Assembly: GCA_934444765.1 (NCBI GenBank)
Contig: CAKSDC010000004.1
Coordinates: forward strand, 46,027 to 110,026
Reading direction: 5' to 3'
From: an uncultured Oscillospiraceae bacterium
Lineage (GTDB): Bacteria; Bacillota; Clostridia; Oscillospirales; Ruminococcaceae
Length of the DNA: 64,000 nucleotides
A model generated the notes under the pieces. It ran no database searches and was not told where the DNA came from. It saw nothing but the letters and a program-made list of their open reading frames with translations. This document shows, one piece after another, positions 24,891 through 33,748 of this stretch. Every line of letters begins with the position of its first letter. Position 1 is the first letter of the stretch. Made by a program: the position numbers and the translations under genes.

Positions 24891-26708
24891 ATGAACCAAG
24901 ACTTTGATGAAATCAACAAGAGACTTCAAAAAGACGGTATAGACTTTATATCGGCACTTATTCGAGAGGGTGAAAAGACTGCTAACGCCTTTAAAGACGC
25001 TTTAAATGGAAGTAACAACGACAACACTTCCAATAAAGACAGCAAAAGCAGTAGTCAAAACTACGACTTTGAAAAGTTCAAAAAAGACCTCTCAGAGTTT
25101 AACGATATGAACATGAAGACTTTAAATCAGTTCGTAACAGATATAAAAAATGGTATCAACTATTCTACAAACTATACTAAACCTGTAGATACCACTTCTC
25201 AAGAAGTAACTACTACAGATACTAACGACAATACTACTCCTGAAGAAAGTTCCACTACAGAAGAAAACAGTTCATACGAATGCTCATTTCCACAAGGTGA
25301 AGGTTCTACTATATCTACCGAAGATATACTATCTGCCAGTAGTACTGAACCTGACAGTTCCAACTCTAACACTACAACCACAGAAGAAGATACTCCACCA
25401 AAATCTTCTACACCTGTAGACGATGACACATTCAACAAAATAGACCCTTTTTCTGCTCCCGTTGAAGACGATACTACAGATATCGATACTACTACCACTC
25501 CAAAAAGTGAACCTAAACCTACAGTATCCGATAGCGAAATCATAGAAAAGACTTCTAATATGTGGAAGTACCAAAAGATACTTAGCAGTGTAGCACCATA
25601 TCAAGAAACTATTACTAAGAAAGGTTCTACTCCATACGCACAGATATTAGCCTCTACCGTAAGAGGTAAAAAGCACAAACACAATGGCACAAACTGTGAC
25701 GACTATTTCGACTTCAACTTAGTAGGCAATAGTTGTATAGTAGCCATTTCAGACGGTGCAGGTTCTAAGCCATACTCTCGAATAGGTGCTAAAACTGTAA
25801 CTGAAAGTTTTACCCGTACTATGAGTACTTCCTTAGAAGGACTACTTAAAGATAGTTCTTTTTTAGAGGGAATATCCTGTCCTATTAACGATATAAGGTT
25901 TAATAATGCGTGTAGCAAGTTAGCTTTAGAACTCCAAAATTCGATTAAGTCAGCATATAGCAACTTAGAGTGTGCATATAATAGCATCTCTAAAGACTTA
26001 GACTATCTTGCAGAGGTAGACCGTGACTTAACTATTAGCGACTTATCTTGTACATTAATAGGTTCTATAATCATACCTATAATAAACGATGACGGTTCTA
26101 AAGATACCTTTGTAGCAACTATTCAAATTGGTGACGGTTTGGCAATATCCATAAACCAAAATGCTGACTACGACCACTGCGTAAAAGTATTAGGTTCAGC
26201 AGATAAAGGAAACTTTGGTGGCGAAACTGAATTTATAACTTCTGCTAACGTCTTAGAACAGTACAGTCTAATTAAGCGTATAAAGATTATGAAAGGTACA
26301 GTATCTTCTATAATATTAGCTACTGACGGTGTAGCAGATGACTATTTTCCATATGAAACTAACGCAACTTCATTATATTACGACTTAAAACTTAACGGTA
26401 TAGTTCCTGTATCCACAAGTAGTAACAATAGCTTTTTTAAGATAGTTCCACCTATAAAGGAACAGTCTACTATAGAGGAAACCTCTAAGACTGTATACGT
26501 TGCGTATTCTGAAGATATTAAAAAGTTCTTTAACGTAGACGACCAAACTCTTTGGAAGGATAGTACTTTTATCGAAAACGCAGTATCAGTATATAGTCAG
26601 TGCTATAATGAAGATAGGTCAGAAAACTTAAAAACATGGTTAGATAACTATACTAAACGTGGTTCTTTTGACGATAGAACTCTATTTATATATACTAATA
26701 TAGATTAG
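24891..26708 (+). CDS. PP2C-type phosphatase with long acidic Ser/Thr linker
   Basis: A 605-residue protein. Residues 1-90 are charged and helical; about 100-215 form a low-complexity Thr/Ser/Glu/Asp linker; about 235-605 form a PP2C Ser/Thr phosphatase domain. PP2C metal motifs are visible: NCDDYF, VAISDGAGS, LATDGVADDYF and the C-terminal DDRTLFIYTN. There is no signal peptide, so the linker is cytoplasmic and could be a substrate of the neighbouring kinase (inference). Second gene of the TerY-P triad. ATG 24891 follows AAAGGAGG. Confidence 0.87.
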   Translation: MNQDFDEINKRLQKDGIDFISALIREGEKTANAFKDALNGSNNDNTSNKDSKSSSQNYDFEKFKKDLSEFNDMNMKTLNQFVTDIKNGINYSTNYTKPVDTTSQEVTTTDTNDNTTPEESSTTEENSSYECSFPQGEGSTISTEDILSASSTEPDSSNSNTTTTEEDTPPKSSTPVDDDTFNKIDPFSAPVEDDTTDIDTTTTPKSEPKPTVSDSEIIEKTSNMWKYQKILSSVAPYQETITKKGSTPYAQILASTVRGKKHKHNGTNCDDYFDFNLVGNSCIVAISDGAGSKPYSRIGAKTVTESFTRTMSTSLEGLLKDSSFLEGISCPINDIRFNNACSKLALELQNSIKSAYSNLECAYNSISKDLDYLAEVDRDLTISDLSCTLIGSIIIPIINDDGSKDTFVATIQIGDGLAISINQNADYDHCVKVLGSADKGNFGGETEFITSANVLEQYSLIKRIKIMKGTVSSIILATDGVADDYFPYETNATSLYYDLKLNGIVPVSTSSNNSFFKIVPPIKEQSTIEETSKTVYVAYSEDIKKFFNVDDQTLWKDSTFIENAVSVYSQCYNEDRSENLKTWLDNYTKRGSFDDRTLFIYTNID

Positions 26709-26797
26709 GTTCTACTATTGGCAACGCTATAGATATAGAGGTTGCACAAAGACATCACTTATAATATGAATATTTTTTAGGCTTATAGCCATAGCAA

Positions 26798-26828
26798 GAA
26801 CGACTTAACCATTAGTCGTTCCATTTTT
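26798..26828 (+). terminator. hairpin between PP2C and kinase genes
   Basis: GAACGACT (26798-26805) pairs with AGTCGTTC (26814-26821), followed by CATTTTTG. Probably a leaky terminator lowering kinase expression relative to TerY and the phosphatase. Confidence 0.55.
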
Positions 26829-26856
26829 GTACTCTATGTGAGGTGAACTATTTTAA

Positions 26857-28347
26857 ATGAACAGTATAGATAGCGTTAAACTCTCTAACGGAAAACGGTT
26901 AGACTTTATAGTTTCAGCAGACCCTCCAAGAGGTTGCATGAAGTATACCTACTTTACCACGGATAAGTCTATGGTGGTACAGTTTTTCAACGATACCTCT
27001 TCTTTGGACTACGCTCAAGTAGAGGCTCGACTGGATAGAATACTACATAAGTATAACCCCACCATTTCGGAACAGTCTGGAGGAGCTATAGGCAACACTG
27101 AACAGACCGCTAAATACTTTAGAAATCGCTTCTGTTGGCCTATAGACATAGTACATCATAAAAAGTATGGTTTAGGAATAGTTTCGCCATGCTATCCTGA
27201 TAACTTCTTCTTTGGTGAACACTCTGCAAGGGTTAGCGGTATGAACCTAAAAGGTAAAGACAAAAATAGCAAATGGTTTACTGGAAAGTCCCGAAAGTTT
27301 TTACGCCCTGAAGAGTTAGGCGACTTCCGTTCGATGCTACAGATATGTATACTCCTATCCCGAACTATTAGAAGACTACATCAAGCAGGTTTGGCACACT
27401 CCGACCTATCTTGCAAGAACGTACTAATAGACCCTAAAACTGCTACTTGTGTAGTAATAGACGTTGACGCTTTAGTAGTACCTAACGTATACCCTCCTGA
27501 AGTTATGGGTACAAGAGGATATATCGCCCCTGAAGTCTTAGCTACTGCTATATTAGAGCCTAAATACAGAAAATACCCTTCTATATATACCGACTTGCAC
27601 TCTTTAGCAGTACTAATATATGAATATCTTCTATTAAGACACCCTCTATTAGACGGTCCAAAAGTATACGATTGTACTTCTGCTGAACGTGACGACTTTT
27701 TGGCGTTAGGCTTACAGGCTACTTTTATAGAAAATCCTACAGATACTTCTAATCGACCAAACGACCTAAACGTTACTATCTCTGACTTAGGTAAACCATT
27801 AGAAGAGTTATTTTTAAAGTCTTTTGTAGACGGGCTACACAAACCTAATCTACGTCCTACCGCTCTTGAATGGGAAAGAGGTCTATCTACTACTTGGGAT
27901 ATGTTACACTCCTGTGAAAATCCTAAGTGTGATAAAAAATACTTTATAGTAAAAGATGTACACAATCCAGTATGCCCATTCTGTAAACGTAGAGTATCTA
28001 AACCGATAGTCAAAGTAGATATTCTAATGGAAAGTCAAACTATTAAAGATAGTTGGGTATCTAAGGGTAACTTGATAGTAGAAGACGGTACTCCTATTAT
28101 GAAGTGGCACCTTTTAAACAGAGTATTCCCCGATGAACGTGCAGACAGAACCGTTATGGCTTACGTTAGATATCGTGGTGGAAAGTACATATTAGTAAAC
28201 AACGCTTGCAATGGAATGTATTCCGATAAGGGGAACTTAATTCCTACAGAACACGGCGTGATAGTCCAAAATGACACTTCCATTAGAATTATACATTCCG
28301 ACACCAACACCAAGACTATACTACACTTTAATACATACCAATCCTAA
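26857..28347 (+). CDS. TerY-P triad protein kinase with zinc ribbon
   Basis: A 496-residue atypical Ser/Thr kinase. The N-terminal lobe has PPRGCMKYTYFTTDKSMVVQFF; no VAIK-type lysine is in the expected place. The catalytic loop is HSDLSCKN (181-188; Asp 183, Asn 188) and the metal Asp lies in IDVDA (202-204) rather than DFG. GTRGYIAPE matches the activation/APE segment. A four-Cys zinc ribbon (C353, C358, C373, C376) follows, then a beta-rich C-terminal domain (about 385-496). I recall similar departures in other TerY-P kinases, but cannot verify activity. ATG 26857 follows GAGGTG. Confidence 0.85.
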   Translation: MNSIDSVKLSNGKRLDFIVSADPPRGCMKYTYFTTDKSMVVQFFNDTSSLDYAQVEARLDRILHKYNPTISEQSGGAIGNTEQTAKYFRNRFCWPIDIVHHKKYGLGIVSPCYPDNFFFGEHSARVSGMNLKGKDKNSKWFTGKSRKFLRPEELGDFRSMLQICILLSRTIRRLHQAGLAHSDLSCKNVLIDPKTATCVVIDVDALVVPNVYPPEVMGTRGYIAPEVLATAILEPKYRKYPSIYTDLHSLAVLIYEYLLLRHPLLDGPKVYDCTSAERDDFLALGLQATFIENPTDTSNRPNDLNVTISDLGKPLEELFLKSFVDGLHKPNLRPTALEWERGLSTTWDMLHSCENPKCDKKYFIVKDVHNPVCPFCKRRVSKPIVKVDILMESQTIKDSWVSKGNLIVEDGTPIMKWHLLNRVFPDERADRTVMAYVRYRGGKYILVNNACNGMYSDKGNLIPTEHGVIVQNDTSIRIIHSDTNTKTILHFNTYQS

Positions 28348-28467
28348 ATATTTAGTTACCATTTTAAGAAAAAATTTAATCTTATTTTAATTTAAATACA
28401 GTATACTCTAAAGTGTTAATACAAAACACACTTAAAAATCTTGGAAAGGAGTTAAATTTCGCTCAAT

Positions 28468-31194
28468 ATGGGCGAAACGGTGTTTAATATGAAGAATTTT
28501 GGACTTAATGACAAGCAAGTAGAAGAATCCAAGGCTAAATACGGCACCAACAGGTTAAGCGAAGTGGCTGGCGAAACCTTTATGGACAAGCTAAAAGGCA
28601 ACTTTGACGACCCTATGATTAAAATACTATTAGTAGCTTTAGTAGTAAACGTAGTAATATTCATTTTAGGTGCAGTAGGTCTTATCGAACAGGCTGTTGA
28701 ATGGTACGAACCTATAGGCATAGCCGTGGCTATAGCTTTAGCTACTCTTGTTTCCACGTTTTCGGAATACAGAAACGAAAACGCTTTTCAAAAGCTACAA
28801 GAGGAGGCTTCAAAAATAACCTGTAAAATCTATAGAAACGGTTCTATTCAAGAAGTTGCTATAGATGACATAGTAGTGGGAGACGCTATTATGCTACAAG
28901 CTGGTGATAAGGTTCCAGCAGACGGTATACTAATAGATGGTGACATCAAAGTAGACCAATCAGTACTTAACGGTGAGGCTAAAGAGGCTAAAAAAATAGC
29001 TATTCCTGACGGTTGGGTAGACCAAGAAGAGGCTATGGACTTTTTAAATCAGTACAAAGTATTTAGAGGTTCTGTAGTATGTTCTGGTAATGCAGTAATG
29101 CAAGTTACAGTAGTAGGCGATAAGTCGGTATACGGTCAAATCGCTAAGGAACTACAACAAAACGATGACAGAGAAAGTCCACTAAAAGTTAAGTTAGCCG
29201 GATTAGCTAACGGTATTAGTAAGTTTGGATATATCGGTGGTGGTGCTATAGCAGTAGCCTCTATAATACAGAGTATAGTATCTGCTGGTGGCTTTGCTGG
29301 TTACTTCTCCGATTGGGTAACAGTACTTACGAGTGTACTACACGCTATAATTCTTGCAGTAGTAATCATAGTAATGGCAGTTCCAGAAGGTTTGCCTCTT
29401 ATGATAGCTTTAGTATCTGCTATGAACATGGGCAAGATGCTTAAAGATAACGTATTGGTAAGAAAAGTTACTGGTATAGAAACCGCAGGTTCTTTAAACA
29501 TTCTATTCAGTGATAAGACTGGTACTATCACTAAAGGTCAATTAGAAGTAGTTACTTTTATAGACGGTTCTTTAAAAGAAACTTCTAAGGCAAGCGAAAT
29601 AAAAGGTGAACTTGGTAAGATTACCGCTATTACTATTCAACACAATACCGACGCAGTAGTCACAAAAGACGGCAACAACGTTAAAGTCGTAGGCGGTAAC
29701 GCTACCGAAAAGGCAGTACTCGGATTTGCCGTAGGCACTAATCCAGAAGTAAGTCTAACCAAAGTAGCCTCTATACCTTTTAACAGTACTAACAAGTACT
29801 CCGCTACACAAGTAAAGGGTGATTACAACTACACTCTAATTAAGGGCGCTCCAGAAAAGATACTTCAAAGATGTAAGTACTACTTCGACGAAAACGGCAA
29901 CAAGGTAGAATTTTCTACCGCTAAACAGTTAGACGAAAAGATTAATCAGTTTGCTGAACGTGCTATTAGAATGTTAGCTTTAGCAGTATCAGAAGACGCT
30001 CTTGGTGAAGATGCACTTCCAGAAGGTAACAATTGGATATTAGTAGGCGTTCTTGGTATACGTGACGAAGTTAGACCAGAGTCCGTAACGGCTATCAAAA
30101 AGGTTAAAGAGGCTGGCATTCAAGTAGTCATGATTACTGGTGACCGTAAGGAAACCGCAGTGGCTATAGCCAAAGATGCTGGACTACTTACTTCCGATAA
30201 GGAAAAAGTATTCACTTCCGACGAACTACAAAAGATGTCCGACGACGAAATTAAAGCCGTACTTCCTGATATTAGAGTTATCGCAAGAGCTTTACCTACC
30301 GACAAGAGCCGTTTAGTTAGACTTGCTCAAGAAAAAGAATTAGTAGTAGGTATGACTGGTGACGGTGTAAACGACTCACCTGCACTTAAAAAGGCTGACG
30401 TAGGTTTCGCTATGGGTGGCGGTACTGAAGTAGCCAAAGAGGCTTCCGATATAGTAATCTTAGACGATAACTTCCAATCTATCGAAAAGGCTATACTATA
30501 TGGTAGAACTATATTCAATAGCATTAGAAAGTTTATAATCTTCCAACTAACTATAAACGTATCAGCAGTATTAACTTCGTTCGTATGCCCATTAATAGGT
30601 ATGGATAGCCCATTGACAGTAATTCAAATACTATGGGTAAACTTAGTAATGGATACCTTAGCAGCGTTAGCATTCGGTGGCGAACCTGCTATAGACAGAT
30701 ACATGAAAGAAAAACCAAAAAGTCGTTCCGAAGCTATAGTAAACAAGTATATGTGGAGTAGCATCGTTACTGGTGCAATATGGGTATTCATATTAGGTAT
30801 TGCACTATTAACAGTAACTCCTCTACAGAAAGTATTCGTTGAAGGTGCAGACCTTGGAACTTCGTTCTTTAATATTCCTGACCTTAACAACGAAACCTAT
30901 CTTGAACTTGGTACTGCATACTTTGCGTTCTTTATATTCTCATCAGTATTCAACGCATTCAATGCCCGTACTACTGAAAAGAACCTATTTGATAACATTA
31001 ACGGTAACAAGCAGTTCTTAACCGTTATAGGATTAATAGTAGTAGTTCAAATACTTATGACTTACCTTGGCGGTGCAGTTATGAGATGTCACGGCTTAGA
31101 CCCTATGGAATGGGTAGTAATACTAATTATGTCATTCTCGATAATTCCAGTAGACCTAATTAGAAAAGCTATAGTAGGCAACAGTGACAAGTAA
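28468..31194 (+). CDS. calcium-translocating P-type ATPase, PMCA-type
   Basis: P2-type ATPase of 908 residues exporting Ca2+. Seen: N-terminal cation-ATPase domain; TGE-equivalent LNGEAKEA; M4 motif VMAVPEGLPLMIAL; phosphorylation site SDKTGTIT with D349; KGAPE; MITGDRKETA; MTGDGVNDSPALKKADVGFAM; M6 segment QILWVNLVMDTLAALAF. About ten membrane segments. The ATG at 28468 is 18 nt from GGAAAGGAG, and the start sits in a small hairpin (TTTCGC/GCGAAA), so initiation may start here or at ATG 28489 (MKNFGLND), where family homologues often begin. It follows the TerY-P triad; Ca2+ is the ion TerD proteins bind. Confidence 0.93.
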   Translation: MGETVFNMKNFGLNDKQVEESKAKYGTNRLSEVAGETFMDKLKGNFDDPMIKILLVALVVNVVIFILGAVGLIEQAVEWYEPIGIAVAIALATLVSTFSEYRNENAFQKLQEEASKITCKIYRNGSIQEVAIDDIVVGDAIMLQAGDKVPADGILIDGDIKVDQSVLNGEAKEAKKIAIPDGWVDQEEAMDFLNQYKVFRGSVVCSGNAVMQVTVVGDKSVYGQIAKELQQNDDRESPLKVKLAGLANGISKFGYIGGGAIAVASIIQSIVSAGGFAGYFSDWVTVLTSVLHAIILAVVIIVMAVPEGLPLMIALVSAMNMGKMLKDNVLVRKVTGIETAGSLNILFSDKTGTITKGQLEVVTFIDGSLKETSKASEIKGELGKITAITIQHNTDAVVTKDGNNVKVVGGNATEKAVLGFAVGTNPEVSLTKVASIPFNSTNKYSATQVKGDYNYTLIKGAPEKILQRCKYYFDENGNKVEFSTAKQLDEKINQFAERAIRMLALAVSEDALGEDALPEGNNWILVGVLGIRDEVRPESVTAIKKVKEAGIQVVMITGDRKETAVAIAKDAGLLTSDKEKVFTSDELQKMSDDEIKAVLPDIRVIARALPTDKSRLVRLAQEKELVVGMTGDGVNDSPALKKADVGFAMGGGTEVAKEASDIVILDDNFQSIEKAILYGRTIFNSIRKFIIFQLTINVSAVLTSFVCPLIGMDSPLTVIQILWVNLVMDTLAALAFGGEPAIDRYMKEKPKSRSEAIVNKYMWSSIVTGAIWVFILGIALLTVTPLQKVFVEGADLGTSFFNIPDLNNETYLELGTAYFAFFIFSSVFNAFNARTTEKNLFDNINGNKQFLTVIGLIVVVQILMTYLGGAVMRCHGLDPMEWVVILIMSFSIIPVDLIRKAIVGNSDK

Positions 31195-31236
31195 TAGTTT
31201 AAGACTTTTTCAAAACATCATTTTAAAATAATCCCT

Positions 31237-31275
31237 AAAAAGACGGCGTGGAGTATACACTTCATGCCGTCTTTA
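31237..31275. terminator. bidirectional terminator, copy 1
   Basis: AAAAGACGGC (31237-31246) and GCCGTCTTT (31266-31274), with partial pairing in between, A-run before and T-run after. Terminates the Ca2+ ATPase on plus and the small gene on minus. Confidence 0.8.
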
Positions 31276-31284
31276 CTAATCTTT

Positions 31285-31530
31285 CTATTTTGAGTTAAAG
31301 CAACTACCGTCTAAGTAACCGTATACGTCTTCTTCAGGGTGGAGTTGAAAATATCTATCCAATATGCGTTTAGCTTCGGTAGACATTTGCCTATCAATAC
31401 TATATAGAGGACAATTTTCTGGGGTAGCATCTAATGGGATTTGGTCAAGTTCTTCTCTTGAATAAGGTTTATAGTTTCTTAATGTATTTATGAAATTTTC
31501 AATATCTTGTGGAGTAAGTTTTAAAGCCAT
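31285..31530 (-). CDS. small soluble protein, copy 1 of a tandem pair
   Basis: An 81-residue protein of unknown family starting MALKLTPQDIENF and ending EEDVYGYLDGSCFNSK. It is acidic and probably helical, with no signal or membrane segment. ATG 31530 follows GGAGGTGA; the in-frame GTG upstream is part of that ribosome site. Both ends match copy 2 almost exactly while residues about 12-60 are divergent. The motif LTPQDIE...YSREELxQIPLDA is shared. Function unknown. Confidence 0.75.
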   Translation of the reverse strand: MALKLTPQDIENFINTLRNYKPYSREELDQIPLDATPENCPLYSIDRQMSTEAKRILDRYFQLHPEEDVYGYLDGSCFNSK

Positions 31531-31651
31531 ATATTTCACCTCCTTTTAATTAATAATAATTCCAGTAGACCTAATTAGAAAAGCTATAGTAGGCAACAGT
31601 GACAAGTAATAGTTTAAGACTTTTTCAAAACATCATTTTAAAATAATCCCT

Positions 31652-31690
31652 AAAAAGACGGCGTGGAGTATACACTTCATGCCGTCTTTA
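31652..31690. terminator. bidirectional terminator, copy 2
   Basis: Exact second copy of the GACGGC/GCCGTC hairpin, displaced by 415 bp, downstream of the second small gene on the minus strand. Confidence 0.75.
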
Positions 31691-31699
31691 CTAATCTTT

Positions 31700-31936
31700 C
31701 TATTTTGAGTTAAAGCAACTACCGTCTAAGTAGCCGTATACGTCTTCTTCAGGGTGTTCTTTAAAATAACCATCTAATATGCGTTTAGCTCTTGCAGAGG
31801 CTATTCTACCTTCATTAAATTCATTCAAAGGTGCATCTAATGGGATTTGGTTAAGTTCTTCTCTTGAATAAGGTTCAAACTTTTTTATTCTATCAACAAA
31901 TTTTTCAATATCTTGTGGAGTAAGTTTTAAAGCCAT
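31700..31936 (-). CDS. small soluble protein, copy 2 of a tandem pair
   Basis: A 78-residue paralogue of the preceding gene: MALKLTPQDIEKF at the start and the same C-terminal EEDVYGYLDGSCFNSK. The central part differs by substitutions (NTLRNYKPY versus DRIKKFEPY) and a length change (TPENCPLYSIDRQMS versus PLNEFNEGRIASA). Ribosome site is AGAGGTGA. It has the same orientation and terminator as copy 1; each copy is preceded by 20-30 bp shared upstream. Confidence 0.75.
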   Translation of the reverse strand: MALKLTPQDIEKFVDRIKKFEPYSREELNQIPLDAPLNEFNEGRIASARAKRILDGYFKEHPEEDVYGYLDGSCFNSK

Positions 31937-32030
31937 GTATTTCACCTCTTTTTAATTAATATATCACATAATGGATAGTTTTTCAATATATACTTTAAAA
32001 TATACCTATTATCTTGTACGATAAAAATTA

Positions 32031-32059
32031 TTTACTTTTTCACAGATTAGTGTTACAAT
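32031..32059 (+). promoter_or_regulatory. promoter of the yifB-like gene
   Basis: TTTACT at 32031-32036, 17-bp spacer with extended -10 TGT, TACAAT at 32054-32059; leaves a ~120-nt leader in which I see no clear structure. Confidence 0.6.
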
Positions 32060-32184
32060 ATATTCATGGACACATAGACACCATACTTAGATACAAGAGT
32101 ATTAATTAAAAGTATTTTAGTAACACATTGGATTGGATAATACTATTATAATTCCAAATTTTATCAAAAAAGGACTGTGTATGT

Positions 32185-33711
32185 ATGTTTATAAAAGTAA
32201 ATAGTATAGGTCTTTTTGGACTAAACGCTTATTCGGTAGAAGTTGAACTGGCTATTAACAGAGGTCAACCGTCGTTCGACCTTGTAGGACTTCCAGACGC
32301 TTCTATTAAAGAGAGTAGAGAGAGAATAAAGTCGGCTTTACGTTCTATAAATATAGCTTTTCCTGTAGCTAACGTTATAGTAAACCTTGCACCTGCTAAT
32401 ACTAAAAAAAGCGGTTCAGTACACGATTTAGCTATACTAATAGCCATGTTAAAAGGAATGTCTCACATAGATGCCAACTTAGACGACTGCGTATTTGTAG
32501 GAGAAGTATCTTTAAGCGGAAACATTAGAGCTATAAACGGTGTACTTCCTATGGTGCTATACGCTAAAGAACACGGGTACAAGTCTATATACGTTCCTAA
32601 AGATAATACTACCGAGGCTTCCGTAGTAGACGGTATAGACGTATACGGTGTGGAAAATATAGAACAGTTACTATATCACTTCAACGGTGGAAAGACTATC
32701 CCTAAAGAACCTATATATGAATATAACTCTAATACCGAAAACTATCTGTTAAACTTTTCGGACGTGCGTGGACAACAGTCCGTTAAGTACGCTTTAGAAG
32801 TGGCTGTATGTGGTGGTCATAACGTATTGCTAATAGGTTCACCTGGTAGCGGTAAGAGTATGTTGGCTAAGAGAATACCTTCGATACTACCAAAGATGTC
32901 TAAAAAAGAGAGTATAGAAACTACTAAGATACACTCCATAATGGGTAAGTTGGACAAGAACAATCCTATAGTAACCGAAAGACCGTTCAGGTCGCCACAC
33001 CATACTATTTCCAGTTCGGGATTGGTTGGCGGAGGTACTATTCCACAACCTGGTGAAGTATCACTTGCACACAATGGAGTACTATTTCTTGATGAGTTAG
33101 CAGAGTTCGATAAGCATACCTTGGAACTTCTTAGACAACCTTTAGAAGATGAAAAAATCACCATATCCCGTGTAGCTGGTAGCGTGACGTATCCTTGCGA
33201 ATTTATGCTAATAGGTGCTATGAACCCTTGTCCTTGTGGATACTTTAACCACCCTAAAAGAAAGTGTACTTGCAGTTCTAAAGCTATACACAACTACCTA
33301 TCTAAAATATCAGGACCTCTATTAGATAGGTTCGATATTCACATAGAAGTAGCACCTGTAGAGTTTCAGGACTTAGTGTCTACTCAAAAGCAAGAGAGTT
33401 CTCAAACTATTAGAGAAAGAGTATTAAAGGTTAGAGAACTTCAAAGTATTAGGTTCAAAGGTACTGGTATTTCCTGTAATGCGAGAATATCCGCTGATAG
33501 ACTTCAAGAACTATGCCCTATGTCTTACGATGCCCAAACGTTCCTAAAAAATATATTCGATAAGACGGGACTTTCTGCAAGAGCCTACAGCAAAATATTA
33601 AAGATTGCTCGCACTATTGCCGATATGGACGGTAGCGAAGTAATACAAAAATCCCATATTGCAAGGGCTACTCGCTTTAGAAGTTTAGACCAAAAGTATT
33701 GGCAAGTATAA
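32185..33711 (+). CDS. YifB/ComM-family Mg-chelatase-like AAA+ ATPase
   Basis: A 508-residue member of the YifB/ComM family. N-terminal ChlI-like domain (VEVELAINRGQPSFDLVGLPDASIKE), a AAA+ domain with Walker A GSPGSGKSML near 217-226 and Walker B LFLDELAEF, then NPCPCGYF and HPKRKCTCS cysteines, and a Mg_chelatase C-terminal domain. ComM is a branch-migration helicase promoting integration of transforming DNA; this relative may do likewise. ATG 32185 follows AAAAAAGGAC; an ATG four bases upstream is out of frame. Confidence 0.92.
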   Translation: MFIKVNSIGLFGLNAYSVEVELAINRGQPSFDLVGLPDASIKESRERIKSALRSINIAFPVANVIVNLAPANTKKSGSVHDLAILIAMLKGMSHIDANLDDCVFVGEVSLSGNIRAINGVLPMVLYAKEHGYKSIYVPKDNTTEASVVDGIDVYGVENIEQLLYHFNGGKTIPKEPIYEYNSNTENYLLNFSDVRGQQSVKYALEVAVCGGHNVLLIGSPGSGKSMLAKRIPSILPKMSKKESIETTKIHSIMGKLDKNNPIVTERPFRSPHHTISSSGLVGGGTIPQPGEVSLAHNGVLFLDELAEFDKHTLELLRQPLEDEKITISRVAGSVTYPCEFMLIGAMNPCPCGYFNHPKRKCTCSSKAIHNYLSKISGPLLDRFDIHIEVAPVEFQDLVSTQKQESSQTIRERVLKVRELQSIRFKGTGISCNARISADRLQELCPMSYDAQTFLKNIFDKTGLSARAYSKILKIARTIADMDGSEVIQKSHIARATRFRSLDQKYWQV

Positions 33712-33748
33712 TAATTATATAGTAAAGTTTAAGATTGGAGAACACACT

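Larger units (their letters stand above)
31141..31970. repeat. 415-bp tandem duplication
   Basis: The segment starting ATAATTCCAG at 31141 recurs at 31556, an exact offset of 415 bp. Each unit holds the last ~50 bp of the Ca2+ ATPase coding sequence, its stop, the terminator and a small minus-strand gene with its ribosome site. The junction is AATTAATA|ATAATTCCAG. The non-coding part and ATPase tail appear identical, while the small genes differ at many positions. The second unit fades out near 31955-31970. Confidence 0.92.

Noticed and set aside
25199..25604. Antisense ORFs across the PP2C linker
   Set aside because: Shadow frames of Thr/Ser codons; no initiation signals.
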